This document shows, piece after piece, positions 19,207-31,649 of a stretch of DNA of 64,000 nucleotides. Source of the stretch: Fagopyrum homotropicum (Eukaryota; Streptophyta; Magnoliopsida; Caryophyllales; Polygonaceae); contig BSWB01000001.1 in the NCBI GenBank assembly GCA_033239125.1, positions 116,616,916-116,680,915 of the forward strand, given 5' to 3'. Every line of letters begins with the position of its first letter. Positions within the stretch are counted from its first letter, which is position 1. The notes beneath the pieces are model-generated. The model was given only the letters and a program-made list of their open reading frames with translations. It was not told the origin of the DNA and ran no database searches. Position numbers and translations under genes: made by a program.

Positions 19207-21790
19207 CTATTCGAGTGTGGTGGGTGCGAACTCCTCAGCTTGGAGTTCCGGTGAATACTTCTTGAGTCGTTGACCGTTCACCTTGAAACTTCCGCTCTTT
19301 TCACCCCATACTTCAACTGCACCATGGGGAAAAACATGTTTGATTAGATAAGGTCCAGTCCAATGAGATTTAAGCTTACCTGGAAAGAGCCGAAGTCTCG
19401 AATTGAAGAGGAGAACTTGATCTCCTACTTTGAGGTCCTTTGGAATGATATGCTTATCATGCCAACGCTTCGCTCTTTCCTTATAGATCTTGGCGTTCTC
19501 ATAAGCGTTTAAGCGGAGTTCTTCAAGTTTTTTAAGGTCCAAGAGGCGCTTTTCACCCGTTTCCTTCATGCTGAAGTTCAACCACTTTACCGCCCAATAC
19601 GCTTTATGTTCCAACTCTACCGGTAAGTGACAAGACTTCCCATACACAAGGTTGTATGGTGTTGTTCCTATGGGAGTCTTGTACGCAGTCCTATATGCCC
19701 ACAATGCATCATCTAGTTTCAAAGACCAATCCTTCCTTGTCTTCGAAACTGTTTTCTCTAGGATGCCCTTGATCTCTCTATACGAAATCTCCACTTGTCC
19801 ACTCGTTTGTGGATGGTAGGGAGTGGCGATCTTGTGAATCACCCCATACTTAGCTAGTAGAGCTTCGAATCGTCGGGCAATGAAGTGAGAACCTCCGTCA
19901 CTAATGATGGTCCGCGGTGTCCCAAACCTTGGGAAAATAGTTCTATTAAAGAACTTAATGACAACCGTGGCATCATTAGTTGGAGAGGCTATAGCTTCAA
20001 CCCATCTCGAAACATAATCTACAACTAGAAGTATGTATTGATTTCCACAAGATGATGGGAATGGTCCCATGAAGTCAACTCCCCAAACGTCGAAGATCTC
20101 TACCTCCTGAATGTTGTTAAGAGGCATCTCCTTTCTCCTAGATATGTTTCCTGTTCTTTGACAAGCATCGCAGCAGGAAACAAAGTTTTGCACATCTTTA
20201 AATAAAGTAGGCCAAAAGAAACCGGATTGCAATACCTTAGCGCTCATTTTGTTTGAACTAGCGTGTCCTCCACAAGGTAGTGAATGACAATGACGGATGA
20301 CGCTTTGCATCTCGTCTTCCGGCACACATCTTCGAATGATATCGTCGGGACCTCTCTTGAAGAGTAGAGGTTCATTCCAAAAGTATTGTCGGACATCCTT
20401 AAAGAACTTTTTCCTTTGTGCGTAGGATAGTCCGGGAGGTATTTCCTGTCAAACCAAATAGTTAACAAAATCAGCAAACCATGGTTCGTTACCTTTAGTT
20501 ATCAGCAAAAACTTGTTCGCCCGAAAAGGAGTCATCTATAGGTAGGTTGTCGTCTTCTAGATGTGGTAGACGACTCAAATGATCCGCAACAAAATTTTCC
20601 GAACCCTTCTTGTCACGGATCTCTAGATCGAATTCTTGTAGGAGAAGAATCCATCTAATCAGCCTTGGTTTCGCATCCTTCTTGGCAAGTAAATACCGGA
20701 TCGCAACATGATCCGTGTATACAATCACCTTTGCACCTACAAGGTAAGAACGAGACTTTTTAAAGGCATATACAATAGCTAAGAATTCTTTTTCAGTTGT
20801 GGCGTAGTTAAGCTGCGCTTCATCTAGCGTCTTGCTAGCGTAATAGATAACATGGGTTCGGCCCTCCTTCTTTTGCCCAAGCACAACTCCAATAACTACG
20901 TCACTTGCATCATACATAACCTCGAACGGGAGATTCTAGTCCGGAGGTTGGATGATCGGGGCTGAGATTAGAGCTTCCCGGATCTTATGAAATGCGTCTA
21001 AACAATCCTGCGAGAAATCAAAAACTACATCCTTCATCAATAGATTAGTAAGCGGTTTTGATATCTTAGAAAAGTCCTTGATAAAACGTCTATAAAATCC
21101 AGCATGTCCTAGAAAGCTTCTTATCCCCTTCACCAAAGATGGAGGAGGGAGCTTTTCTATGGTTTCTATCTTAGCCTTATCTACCTCAATCCCTCTATTA
21201 GAGATCAAGTGTCCGAGTACAATGCCTTCCTTCACCATGAATTGACACTTCTCCCAATTAAGAACTAGGTTAGTGTCTTCACACCTTTGTAGCACAAGAG
21301 AAAGGTTAGAAAGACAATTATCAAAAGAGGAACCATAAACAGAAAAGTCATCCATGAAAACCTCCATGATCTCCTCTATGTACTCCGAGAAGATAGCCAT
21401 CATGCACCTTTGGAAGGTGTTTGGGGCGTTGCAAAGCCCGAACGGCATTCTCCTATAAGCGAACGTACCCCACGAGCACGTGAATGTGGTCTTCTCTTGA
21501 TCGTCCGGATGAATCGGAATCTGAAAGAAGCCACTATAATCGTCAAGACAGCAAAAATGAGAGTGTTGTGCTAACCTCTCAAGCATTTGATCAATGAAGG
21601 GTAATGGGAAATGATCCTTCCTAGTTGCATTGTTTAGCTTCCGGTAATCAATGCACATCCTCCATCCAGTCACGGTTCTTGTAGGAATGAGCTCATTGTT
21701 CTTGTTGGTGATAACCGTCATTCCTCCCTTCTTTGGAACAACTTGTACGGGGCTCACCCACTTACTATCGGAGATAGGATAGATGATATT
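19207..21790 (-). pseudogene. Athila pol of element A, C-terminal part (RT-RNase H-integrase)
   Basis: Reading on the minus strand from 21790: RT with WVSPVQVVPKKGG, MCIDYRKLNNATRKDHFPLP, MPFGLCNAPNTFQRCMM and the catalytic VFMDDFSVYG. RNase H follows (YDASDVVIGVVLGQKKEG, YATTEKEFLAIVY, VYTDHVAIRYLL). Integrase has the HHCC zinc region (HCHSLPCGGHASSNK, CDACQRTGN), the DDE core (WGVDFMGPFPSS, IISDGGSHF, HPQTSGQVE) and a C-terminal domain ending EEFAPTTLE at 19207. Breaks: TGG to TAG near 20937, and a 22-nt patch at 20506-20527 that replaces coding sequence and ends the frame. The N-terminal half of RT lies beyond element B. Confidence 0.9.
20506..20527 (-). other. 22-nt patch identical to the LTR/primer-site junction inside pol
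   Basis: This stretch in element A pol is identical to 38285-38306, which spans the primer-site side and the first bases of the 5' LTR. In element B the corresponding pol segment (about 28496-28537) is ~20 bp longer and encodes normal sequence. The patch removes that segment and creates a stop. Confidence 0.75.
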
Positions 21791-23466
21791 GTTCGCCACT
21801 TAGCGTGCGTGCAAATAAGCTTTAAATTTATAAAACTAGAATCAAGCAAGCGAACCCGCAGTGTACGGATCGATATAGTTAAGCAAGAATTCCAGAGTAT
21901 CGAACACAGGGATTTAGGGGGTTAAATCCAATTATAGAATTGTCAAGCAAGTAAATGTAAGAGCTTTTGTAAATATTGGGAAAACAACAATCCTAAAGAT
22001 CCAGGAATCCAGCTATGGCAATCGATTCAAGATATACTAAAGATATAAGGACAGAGTTGAGGTTTGCAAAGGTATACTAATGCAAGGCAATGTACGGTGA
22101 AGTTCCAAAACCTTATATAACTTATTTAAAGACACTCTCTATAAAGGTTATTGAGGCTTCAGTATAGAAAGGATCTAAAGACAAAAATTAGTATCAAATA
22201 CCCAAACTTGTAATCCAAGGATCAAGACTAACTAAACCGATTAAGGTGGTGACACTCGAAATCGAAGTAGAGGTTGTTGAGGCTTCACTACCACCCAGAA
22301 AAGGCAAGCCAAGACTAAGTTAAAGCAAATCTTTAACTTTGGATTAAAGTAAAAGCAAGGTTCGTAAACTAAGGGAAATTACGGGTGGATCTTGAGATTC
22401 CACGGCCGTGGAACTCAAGAACACACCGTGATTTTGGTTCGTCGGTGATTCTCTCTAACTCTCAAGGTCCAATTTGTTTACGATCGATCTATCATCATCT
22501 AAGCCACAACTATCAACCCTTCACCTTAGAATTGCTAAAGGGTTTTAGCCAACAACAGTCATTATGATATCAAATTCAAGATTTAAAAGAATGAAAGATG
22601 AAAACCTTCGAAAACCTTTAATAAATCTCAAATCAATCTCAATTCACAACAAGAATAATGATGTATAACAGATTCGGAATAACACAAACCAATCACAATC
22701 CTTGATAAGAACGAAGAACGGGATGTCAATCCGTCTTCTAATCAAACCTAAGGACAAAGCGTAACTTCCAAATCTCCAAGTCTTCGCAAATCTCCGTTGC
22801 GAAATAGCAATCTCCACACGTCCAACTTGAAACCCTAGGCACGTGCAATAAGCGTAAGCGAAGTCTAAGCGGAGGCGTAAGCGAAGGTGACGGAATCTCT
22901 CTCTTTCCATCCTTTTATAGGGCAAGATAGAATAAGTGTCCAGCCCATTGTGTAAAAGATCGTGGCTTCTAATTGTACGTTAAAAGATCGCCTAAATCAC
23001 GGTTCCATAGGATTCCACGCCCGTTGTTTAGAGCGTGGAAATTCATCACGATGCTTCACAACTTCCACGGCCGTGTAACCCTCTGGAATGCTCCACGCTT
23101 GTGTTGCCAAAGTTCCACGGCCGTGGTTTAGAGCGTGGACTCCAATACGGCCGTATTTTAGAGCGTGGAACGTAGATTGCTCATAATTCTCCTTTGTTTT
23201 GTGTCATTCTTCATCCTAGCATCTTCCTTAGCTCCCTTGTGGTGTCCTCAATCCTTGGACATGCTCAATCCATCTCCATTCTCCCTTGATTCGTCCGGTT
23301 TTAGCTCTTATTCGCCTACAATCAACACAAAGCTTATGTAGACCTCTATATCGACAAAGTAGACAAACTAGCTCACAATTGCTTCAATGCTTTATCGATG
23401 AACACTAATATGGATGAAATACACTTAGAAAACGTGCCTAAGATATCACAATATTTCATGCTAACA
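21791..23466 (-). repeat. 3' LTR of Athila element B
   Basis: 1,676 bp, TGTTCGCC to GCTAACA on the plus strand. Contains CCACGGCCGTGG at 22400-22411 and 23115-23126, and the altered but still perfect palindrome AATACGGCCGTATT at 23144-23157. Lacks the 13-bp duplication present in the 5' LTR. Confidence 0.9.
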
Positions 23467-24825
23467 AATAACCCCATACTTGCCACTTGCTTGTCCCCAA
23501 GCAAGGTCTTTGAAAAACTTTAAAACTCAAGTTAGGATGAAATATGTGTACAATCTCAAAACCAAAACTTCTTTTAGATGAATGTGCTTTCTAGTCAATA
23601 GATCATTCTCAAATCTTGCTTCATTCGTTTATAAGACTTTCATACACATAATCAAAGAGTAAAGAGTAAAGAAAGCTCATGAATTGATTAAACTTCCATG
23701 TAAACATCATAACCTTCAAACATTATCAAAATCAATCATAAGAAACTTTAATTTAGATCACCAAGTCATATATCATTCTCTTGATCTTAAGGACTTTCAA
23801 CCAAGGTCTAGAATGCGTAAAGGGAAGGAAAACTTTAAGGAATGTGGTGCATGAATCCGGGAAAGTGGATAACTACTCTTTTCTTTTTCTCTTGCGGTTT
23901 CCGCAACACTTTCAACTTAAAGCTTCGCTCTCTTCTTTTCAATTCATTTTTCGACTTTACTTTTGGAGTTATGGATAGAGGTGCACAAAAACCGAAGCCT
24001 AGGAGATTGACGGTTCTCAATTTTGCGAGATGCCTCAAACCCTTGATGCACATACCATAATCCGCTAGGAATATCGCTCAATCCGACTTTGGCAAGACAC
24101 AAACACCCGACTATGTGAATGGTGCCGAGTTACTCATCGTCATGATTGACTTCCCCAAACCTATAATTTCTTTCTATTCCTTTGAATGCAAAATATTGCT
24201 TTCATGGCCCTCCCACATCAAACATGCCAAATATCAACTCCTCCAAATTCCCGGATAGGTAAAGGAGGTCATTATTTCATTGAGGGGCTAAATGATCAAA
24301 GAAAGAAGAAAGAAAATCGAAGTGCCTTAATCATCTCAAGAAGAAGTATAAGAACTTATCATGTGATTTCAACCTTGATTTCTCAATATGATTTAAGTAA
24401 CATTCATCACATTATGAAACTTGCAAAGAGGATTAATAACCTCATTCAATTTCTTTTCAATTCACTATTTGTTTAAGCATGCGATTGTCATAAAAACTCA
24501 ATTCACAAGTAGTGATTATCATAGAAGTCATCTCTATCCTTAGAAGCACAAAATTTTCAAAATTTTTCAATTTTTATGGTTTTTTCAAAAGCTTTTTCAT
24601 GCAATGCAATAATGAAACGTGTAACAATAGAATGAACATGCAAGGTAGTCTCGATAAAAGCATACAAAGTGAGTAAGAGTTATTACAAACTATTAGTCAC
24701 ACCCCACCCCATACTTGGAACAAACATTGTCCCTAATGTTCAAAAAGAAAAAGAAGAAAAGAAAGAAAGAAAAAGGACTCACAAAACGGTGGTGGAGCGG
24801 CTAAAACGGTCGATCATCAAAGTCA
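23467..24825 (-). other. 3' non-coding region and polypurine tract of element B
   Basis: Next to the LTR the plus strand reads AATAACCCCATACTTGCC, i.e. a purine-rich AAGTATGGGG tract on the element strand, the expected plus-strand primer. The remaining 1.3 kb has no sustained coding frame. It includes A-rich runs near 24741-24780 just downstream of the ORF stop. Confidence 0.65.
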
Positions 24826-26373
24826 TCACTGAGGTGGAGGCGGTGGTGGAAACGGGAAGAAGCCGGGATCATAGTTCCGCCCAAACTGCTGGCGGTATAT
24901 GTCTCTCATCATGCGGTCATGATCGTCGGTTCGTGCATCCCTAGCATCTGCACGGATCTCCAAGGCTCCGACCCTATCGGAAAGGTCGGTAGCCCACTCT
25001 GGCAACTGCTCATACCAACCAGGCGGTTGGCTGTACCACGCCGGTGCATCTGAAGGTGCAGGTGCAGGTGGCGGCTGTGCATGCCAAGGTGGTGGAGCTC
25101 CCATCTAGTCCGGCTGCGTACTATACCATGAAGGAGGATCTGCCATCCAAGTCGGCCTCTCGTTCACACTAGCACGGCGAGAGGAAGATCCAGAAGCTCT
25201 AGCGGGGCGGGGAGAGTGTCTAGGAAGGTCAGGAACTGCATCCGGCTGATCCGGAAAGGTGCCAAAGTTATGATCATGTCCTCCTCCCTCAAACTCGTCA
25301 TCCCCTCTCATCTCCTCCTCTACAACTGGTGGTGGTGGGACATAGGGAGGGGCTACTAATCTGTTCGCATGCATGGCAACGAACGTCTCCTTCCAGTTAT
25401 GGCGTCCAGCCATAATGGAATACTCAGGAAGCCACTCAATACCTCTTCCTGTCCTACTCTCCCAAGGCATAGCAGCATACAGTGGGCCTCTATGTGTGGG
25501 GAAGATGATGCCTCTAGTCATGAGGGCTTGAAGGCCTAGGGGTCTAGGTGCAATGCGGGTGCAAGCGGAGAAGTCTACCCCTAACTGCCTAGCAAGGTGG
25601 GTGACCATCCCACCGTATCCAATGTTGCCAGCCCTCTTATTCTTTAGCTTGCTCATAGTAGCAGCTAAGAGGGTGACGCAGTTAGCTGGCCTGCCATACA
25701 ACATACTGTAGAGAAGAAACAGCTCGTATGTCTTAATCTTTTGAGGTGTCTCCGTTCTAGGGAAGAGACACTCAGAAAGCACTCTATGGGCAATCTTCAA
25801 GGCTAAGTGGTAGATCAACTTAGCCTTGGTATCAGCAGGTTTCCAGTGGTCCTCGCTGGCGTAAATCATGGCAATCTCCTCCCAGAAATCCTTGGCGTAC
25901 ACGCCACTGGGGAATCGACCATTAAAGGTCTCCTAGAACCCAAAGAAGGCTCCAAACTCTCTAATAGAGAAATCATAGTTTCTCTCCATCAGCTGGAAAG
26001 AAACTGTCCTGTCAACATGACTGTGCTCGAATGAGACTACAAACTCCCTAGTAATCTCCTCATAAGCATCTTCCTTAATAGCGGAGAAGATGACTAAGCC
26101 GGCTCTATCCAAAAGCCATGTGAGATCCCCTATCACATGCAAGGGCTCTAGCTCCTCAAGCAGTAAGTATCTAGGTCCTATGACCGTCCTCTCCTCGATC
26201 CTCTCTAAGGCATCTAGATGATCCTCATGGATAGTAGGGATCCTAGGGGGAGGTGGTGAGGGTGATGAAGGGGGTGATGGAGGCTCAGCGGGTGGTGCTC
26301 TAGAAGAGGAAGAGGGGTTGACTTTCCTTTTCTTATTCTTATTTCTACCAGACACTCTCCTTACAAAATTCAT
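24826..26373 (-). pseudogene. Athila ORF in env-like position (element B)
   Basis: Start MNFVRRVSGRNKNKKRK at 26373. Same order as the copy in element A: basic N-terminus, Pro/Ser-rich linker, conserved Athila ORF-1-like domain (PRYLLLEELEPLHVIGDLTW, FGFxETFNGRFPSGVYAKDF, LFLLYSMLYGRPANCVTLLA), acidic/Gly-rich linker, Pro-Trp-Tyr repeats (PPSWYSTQP, PPPWHAQPPPAP, APAWYSQPPGWYEQLPEW), a short coiled-coil-like segment (DLSDRVGALEIRADARDART) and a proline-rich end PFPPPPPPQ. Here the C-terminus is complete. Two nonsense codons interrupt it: CAG to TAG near 25934 and a TAG near 25105. Function unknown. Confidence 0.75.
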
Positions 26374-27199
26374 TTTCTGTTGAAAACCACGGCCTATTCT
26401 TCAGATTTCACGGCCGTGGAATGTCCAAAGACCGTGATTCGTCTCGAAAATTCTCAAAACTCAGCAAAATCACACCAAACTCAGCAGCAAGCAGCCCTAG
26501 ACTAATTTCAGTCCAATTCCAATCAGTTCTCCTAAAAATTCTAGCAAAAACGAAGCCGAATCGCGAGATAGAGAAAGAATGAAAAACCTAGGTTTTCGGA
26601 TTTTGGATTCCGAATTCCGTCTTCTCCGGTGATTTGCCGCTCGAATTGTTGATTGGATCTTGTTGGTGATTGGATTTGCTTCAGTTTTGGCCAAAGAATC
26701 GTTAAAAACGATTAACGGACGAGAAATTGGGAGATGGGGAGTGTAATCGGCGAAATAGGCGTGGTTTTGGGATTGTGTTGTGTGTTTTGTGAAGAAACGT
26801 GGTTTTTATAGTGGCCGTAAAAATTTTTGAAAATCACGGTCTATCGGGGGGTTCCACGGCCGTAGAAATGTACGGAACCGTGGTTTTGGTGATTTTTCTC
26901 AGGCTTTTGAAAATTACAGTCACTGTAGCTGTCACGGCTGTGGTTTTGGCCGTGGAACTCTCTATAATGTCTCAAAGTCCAAGTTTCGTCAATTTTCTTC
27001 AAACTTTCCTTCCCCCTTTCTTTTCCACTGTTCCTACATCCAAAAACACAAACATACCGGAAGGCATCGAAGGCAAAACAAAGCAAAACGTCTATACTAC
27101 TCTAATCTATGAATCAAAAACAAGAATGTGAATGAAATACCTTGGGTTGCCTCCCAAGAAGCGCTTTGTTTAAAGTCCGTAGCTAGACCATATTCGCAC
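26374..27199 (-). other. Non-coding spacer between pol and env-position ORF (element B)
   Basis: Parallel to 18370-19206 in element A. Carries diverged palindrome copies near 26411, 26862 and 26932. No coding frame. Confidence 0.6.
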
Positions 27200-30100
27200 T
27201 TATTCGAGTGCGGTGGGCGCGAACTCTTCAGCTTGGAGTTCCGGTGTCTACTTCTTGAGTCGTTGACCGTTCACCTTAAAGCTTCCGCCCTTTTCACCTC
27301 ATACTTCAACTGCACCATGGGGAAAAACACGTTTGATTAGAAAAGGTCCAGTCCAACGAGATTTAAGCTTACCTGGAAAGAGACGAAGCCTTGAATTGAA
27401 GAGGAGAACTTGATCTCCTTCTTTGAGGTCCTTTGGGATGATATGCTTATCATGCCAACGCTTTGCTCTTTCTTTATAGATCTTGGCATTTTCGTAAGCG
27501 TTCAAGCGAAGTTCTTCAAGTTTATTTAGGTCCAAGAGACGCTTCTCTCCCGCTTCCTTCATGCTGAAGTTCAACCACTTGATTGCCCAAAACGCCTTGT
27601 GCTCCAGCTCTACCGGTAAGTGGCAAGACTTCCCATACACAAGGTTGTATGGCGTAGTTCCGATGGGAGTCTTATATGCAGTCCGGTACGCCCACAATTC
27701 ATCATCTAGCTTCAAAGACCAATCTTTCCTAGTCCTTGAAACCGTCTTCTCTAGGATTCCTTTGATCTCCCGGTTTGAGATCTCCACTAGTTTGTGGATG
27801 ATAAAGGGTGGCGATTTTGTGAGTCACCCCATACTTAGCTAAAAGAGCTTCGAAACGGCGGGCAATGAAGTGAGAACCTCCATCACTAATGATAGTCCAT
27901 GGTGTCCCAAATCGTGGGAAGATGGTCTTGTTAAAGAACTTAACCACTACCATGGCATCATTGATGGGAGAGGCAATTGCTTCAACCCATCTCGAAACAT
28001 AATCAACCGCTAAAAGTATGTATTGGTTCCCACAAGATGATGGGAAAGGTCCCATGAAGTCTACTCCCCAAACGTCAAAGATCTCCACCTCTTGGATGTT
28101 GTTGAGAGGCATCTCATTCCTCCTAGATATATTTCCTGTTCTTTGACAAGCATCGCAGAAGGAAACAAAGGTTTGCACATCTTTAAATAAAGTAGGCCAA
28201 AAGAATCCATATTGCAATACCTTAGTGCTAGTTTTGTTCGAACTAGCGTGTCCTCCACAAGGTAGTGAATGACAATGACGGATGACACTTTGCATCTCAT
28301 CTTCCGGCACACATCGCCGAATAATGCCGTCCGGACCTCTCTTAAAGAGGAGAGGTTCATTCCAAAAGTATTCCCGAACGTCCTAAAAGAACTTCTTTCT
28401 TTGTGCGTAGGATAATCCGGGCGGTAATTCCTGACAAACCAAATAGTTAACAAAATCAGCAAACCATGGTTCGTTACCTTTGGTGATCACGTCGATGCAC
28501 TCCTCTATGATATGTAAATGCTCGTCCAGAAAGGAGTCATCTATAGGTAGGTGGTCGTCCTCTAGATGTGTTAGACGACTCAAATGATCCGCAACAGAAT
28601 TTTCCGAACCCTTCTTGTCGCGGATCTCTAGATTGAATTCTTGTAGGAGAAGAATCCATCTAATTAGCCTTGGCTTCACATCCTTCTTTGCAAGGAGATA
28701 CCGGATCGCAACATGATCCGTGTATACAATCACCTTTGCACCTACAAGATAAGAGCAAAATTTGTCAATTGCATATACAATAGCTAAGAATTCCTTTTCG
28801 GTAGTGGCGTAGTTGAGCTGCGCTTCATCTAACGTTTTGCTAGCGTAGTAGATAGCGTGGGTTCGTCCTTCCTTCTTTTGTCCAAGGACATCTCCTATAG
28901 CTACGTCACTTGCGTCACACATAACCTCAAAGGGAAGATTCCAATCCGGAGGTTGGATAATCGGGGCTGAGATTAGAGCTTCCCGAATCATATTAAACGC
29001 ATCTAAGCATTCCTGCGAAAACTCAAAAACTGCATCCTTCATCAATAGATTAGTTAGCGGCTTTGATATCTTAGAGAAATCCTTTATGAAACGTCTATAA
29101 AATCCAGCATGTCCTAGAAAACTTCTTATCCCTTTCACCGAAGTTGGAGGAGGAAGCTTTTCTATTGTCTCTATCTTAGCTTTATCCACCTCAATCCCTC
29201 TACTAGAGATTAAGTGTCCTAATACAATGCCTTCTTTGATCATAAATTGACACTTTTCCCAGTTAAGAACTAGGTTAGTGTCTTCACATCTTTGTAATAC
29301 AAGAGCAAGGTTAGAAAGACAATTGTCAAAAGAGGAACCATAAACGGAGAAGTCATCCATAAAAACCTCCATGATTTCCTCTATATATTCCGAGAATATG
29401 GCCATCATGCACCTTTAAAAGGTGGCTGGGGCATTGCAAAGCCCGAACGGCATCCTCCTATAGGCAAACGTACCCCACGGGCACGTGAACGTGGTCTTTT
29501 CTTGATCATCCAGGTGTATCGGAATCTGAAAGAAACCACTATAACCGTCAAGATAGCAAAAGTGTGAATGTTGCGCTAACCTTTCAAGCATTTGATCGAT
29601 GAAGGGTAGTGGGAAGTGATTCTTCCTCGTCGCGTTGTTTAGCTTGCGGTAGTCTATACACATCCGCCATCCTGTTACGGTTCGTGTAGGAATGAGTTCA
29701 TTGTTTTTGTTGGTGATGACCGTCATTCCTCCTTTCTTTGGAACCACTTGTACGGGACTCACCCACTTGCTATCGGAGATAGGATAGATGATACCTGCAT
29801 CAAGTAGTTTAAGAATTTCCTTCTTAAAAACCTCCTTCATGGTCGGATTCAACCGCCTTTGAGGTTTTCGCGAAGTTCTAAAGTCCTCTTCCATTAAGAT
29901 CTTATGCATGCATAGGGAAGGTTTGATTCCAACTAAATCCTCTATAGTATATCCTAAGGCTTTCCTGTGTTTCTTAAGGACAACCATAAGCTTACTATGT
30001 TCATCTATGCTTAAATCGTAACTAACAATTACCGGAAAGGTAGAATTAGGTCCAAGAAATGCGTACCTTAGATGAGTAGGAAGTGGTTTCAATTCCATCA

Positions 30101-31649
30101 CTATCGGAGTTTCCAATGGCTCTTGAGGAGCATCCGATGCTTCCTTAGAAGTGTCTAAGGATGTAGAAGGTGCTAGAGAAGAGTCAAGAGAAGTTGTGGA
30201 AGAAACACAATTTCCCTCGAATTCACCCAAAATTACGGCACCCCTGCCTTCTCCACGGCCGTGATTTTGGGCGTGGAAAGTAAATACAGGACCTCTGTTT
30301 CCTCCAGGGCCGTGTAACTCTCTGGAGTGCTCCACACTTTTGTTGGTGAAATCCACGGCCGTGGAATAGGCCGTCTGACCGTGGATCCGTACGTTTTCTG
30401 CCTCATCGTGGAGTTTCTCGAACTCTTCTTCACACACTTCTTCTTGTGTCTCTAAGGCTTCAATTGCCTCATTGCACTCCTCTTCTTCCCCTATATCCAT
30501 TATGCTCATAGGAATAACTTTTTGCAAGGGGTCTTTGAAGAGAATAGAACTTACCTCCTCTCTAGATAGCTCTTCGTCTTGGATATTGAATATATCCTCA
30601 TCGAAGGCTGGTTCCTTCACCAATGTGGAAAGAACGAACTCTACCTTTTCTTCTCCTATGTCAAAGGCGAGTCTAGCATTCTTGCAATCGACTATACAGC
30701 CGGATGTTGCAAGAAACGGTTTTCCGAGAATGATCGGGACCGGACTATCTGCAGGAATGTCAAGCACAATAAAGTCTATAGGAACATAGAACTTACCAAG
30801 CTTGACCGGAACGTCTTCAACTATACCGACGGGACGAGTTATGGATCGATCCGCCATGTACAACGTCATCTTTACCGGTTTAGGATCGCCTAAACCGATC
30901 TTTCTGCATAAGGCAAGCGGAATGATGCTCACGCTTGCTCCTAAATCACATAATGCATCATATGTGACATCTCCCACTCCTATGGGAATACAAAATGACC
31001 TTGGATCCTTTAGCTTTGGGGGCATCTTCTCTTTCATGGTTTTGATGAGATCCGATGAAGCCGAACTCATCTTAACCTCTCCAAAATCCTCTAGCTTTCT
31101 CTTGTTAGAGAGGATCTCCTTTAGGAACTTTCCATAAGCCGACATACCTACAATTGCATCAATGAAAGGTATATTAATATGCAGTTTGCTCATGAGTTCA
31201 ATAAACTTACCAAATTGCTTGTCTAGACGCGCTCTCGCTCTAGATTGCGGGAACGGTAGGGGAGGTTTGTAAGCTGGAGGAGGAACGTAGACATCTTCCT
31301 TCTCCTTCCCCTTTTCTTTGTCCTTATCAACGGGGACTTCTACAAACTTAGGTTGCGGGTCGATAGTTGTTACTCCGCTCCTAGTTGTGATTGTCATCAC
31401 CCTTCCTTTTGGGTTGTCCTCCGTCTTTCCCGGAAGTTTCCCTTGATTCCTAGGAACTTCCTCCGCATGGCTAAACATTTGGTTTTCTAAAACCTTTTGG
31501 GCTTTATCAACCTTAGTTATGTGATCATCAACCTTGATGATGCGAGTCTCCAATCCTTGAAGCTTGCCCAAAATTGTCTCCAACATGGGATCGGGCTTCT
31601 CTTTCCCCGAAGTACTTCCACCATTAGATGTTTGCCCCTGGCTTTTCAA
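27200..31649 (-). pseudogene. Athila pol (protease-RT-RNase H-integrase) of element B
   Basis: From 31649: a linker, then protease with the Athila-type active site CDLGASVSIIPLALCRKIGL and flap/end motif PVPIILGKPFLATSGC. A long acidic linker holds N-H-G-R-G encoded by the palindrome words. RT follows (WVSPVQVVPKKGG, MCIDYRKLNNATRK, VFMDDFSVYG), then RNase H (CDASDVAIGDVLGQKKEG), then integrase (CDACQRTGN, WGVDFMGPFPSS, SDGGSHF) with C-terminal end near 27200. Damage: CAA to TAA in RT at about 29411, AAG to TAG near 28383, an 8-bp deletion at about 27787 that shifts integrase, and TGG to TGA near 27297. In intact relatives this is one polyprotein with gag. Confidence 0.9.

Noticed and set aside
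23781..24060. Three frames of 65-72 residues on both strands in the 3' region of element B
   Set aside because: Overlapping, no recognised family, lie in the non-coding 3' region before the LTR.
16911..26373. Calling the env-position ORFs true envelope genes
   Set aside because: No signal peptide, no membrane anchor, no glycoprotein features; only position after pol suggests it.
30472..30893. Plus-strand frames of ~105 residues over element B protease
   Set aside because: Antisense shadows of the clearly conserved minus-strand protease.
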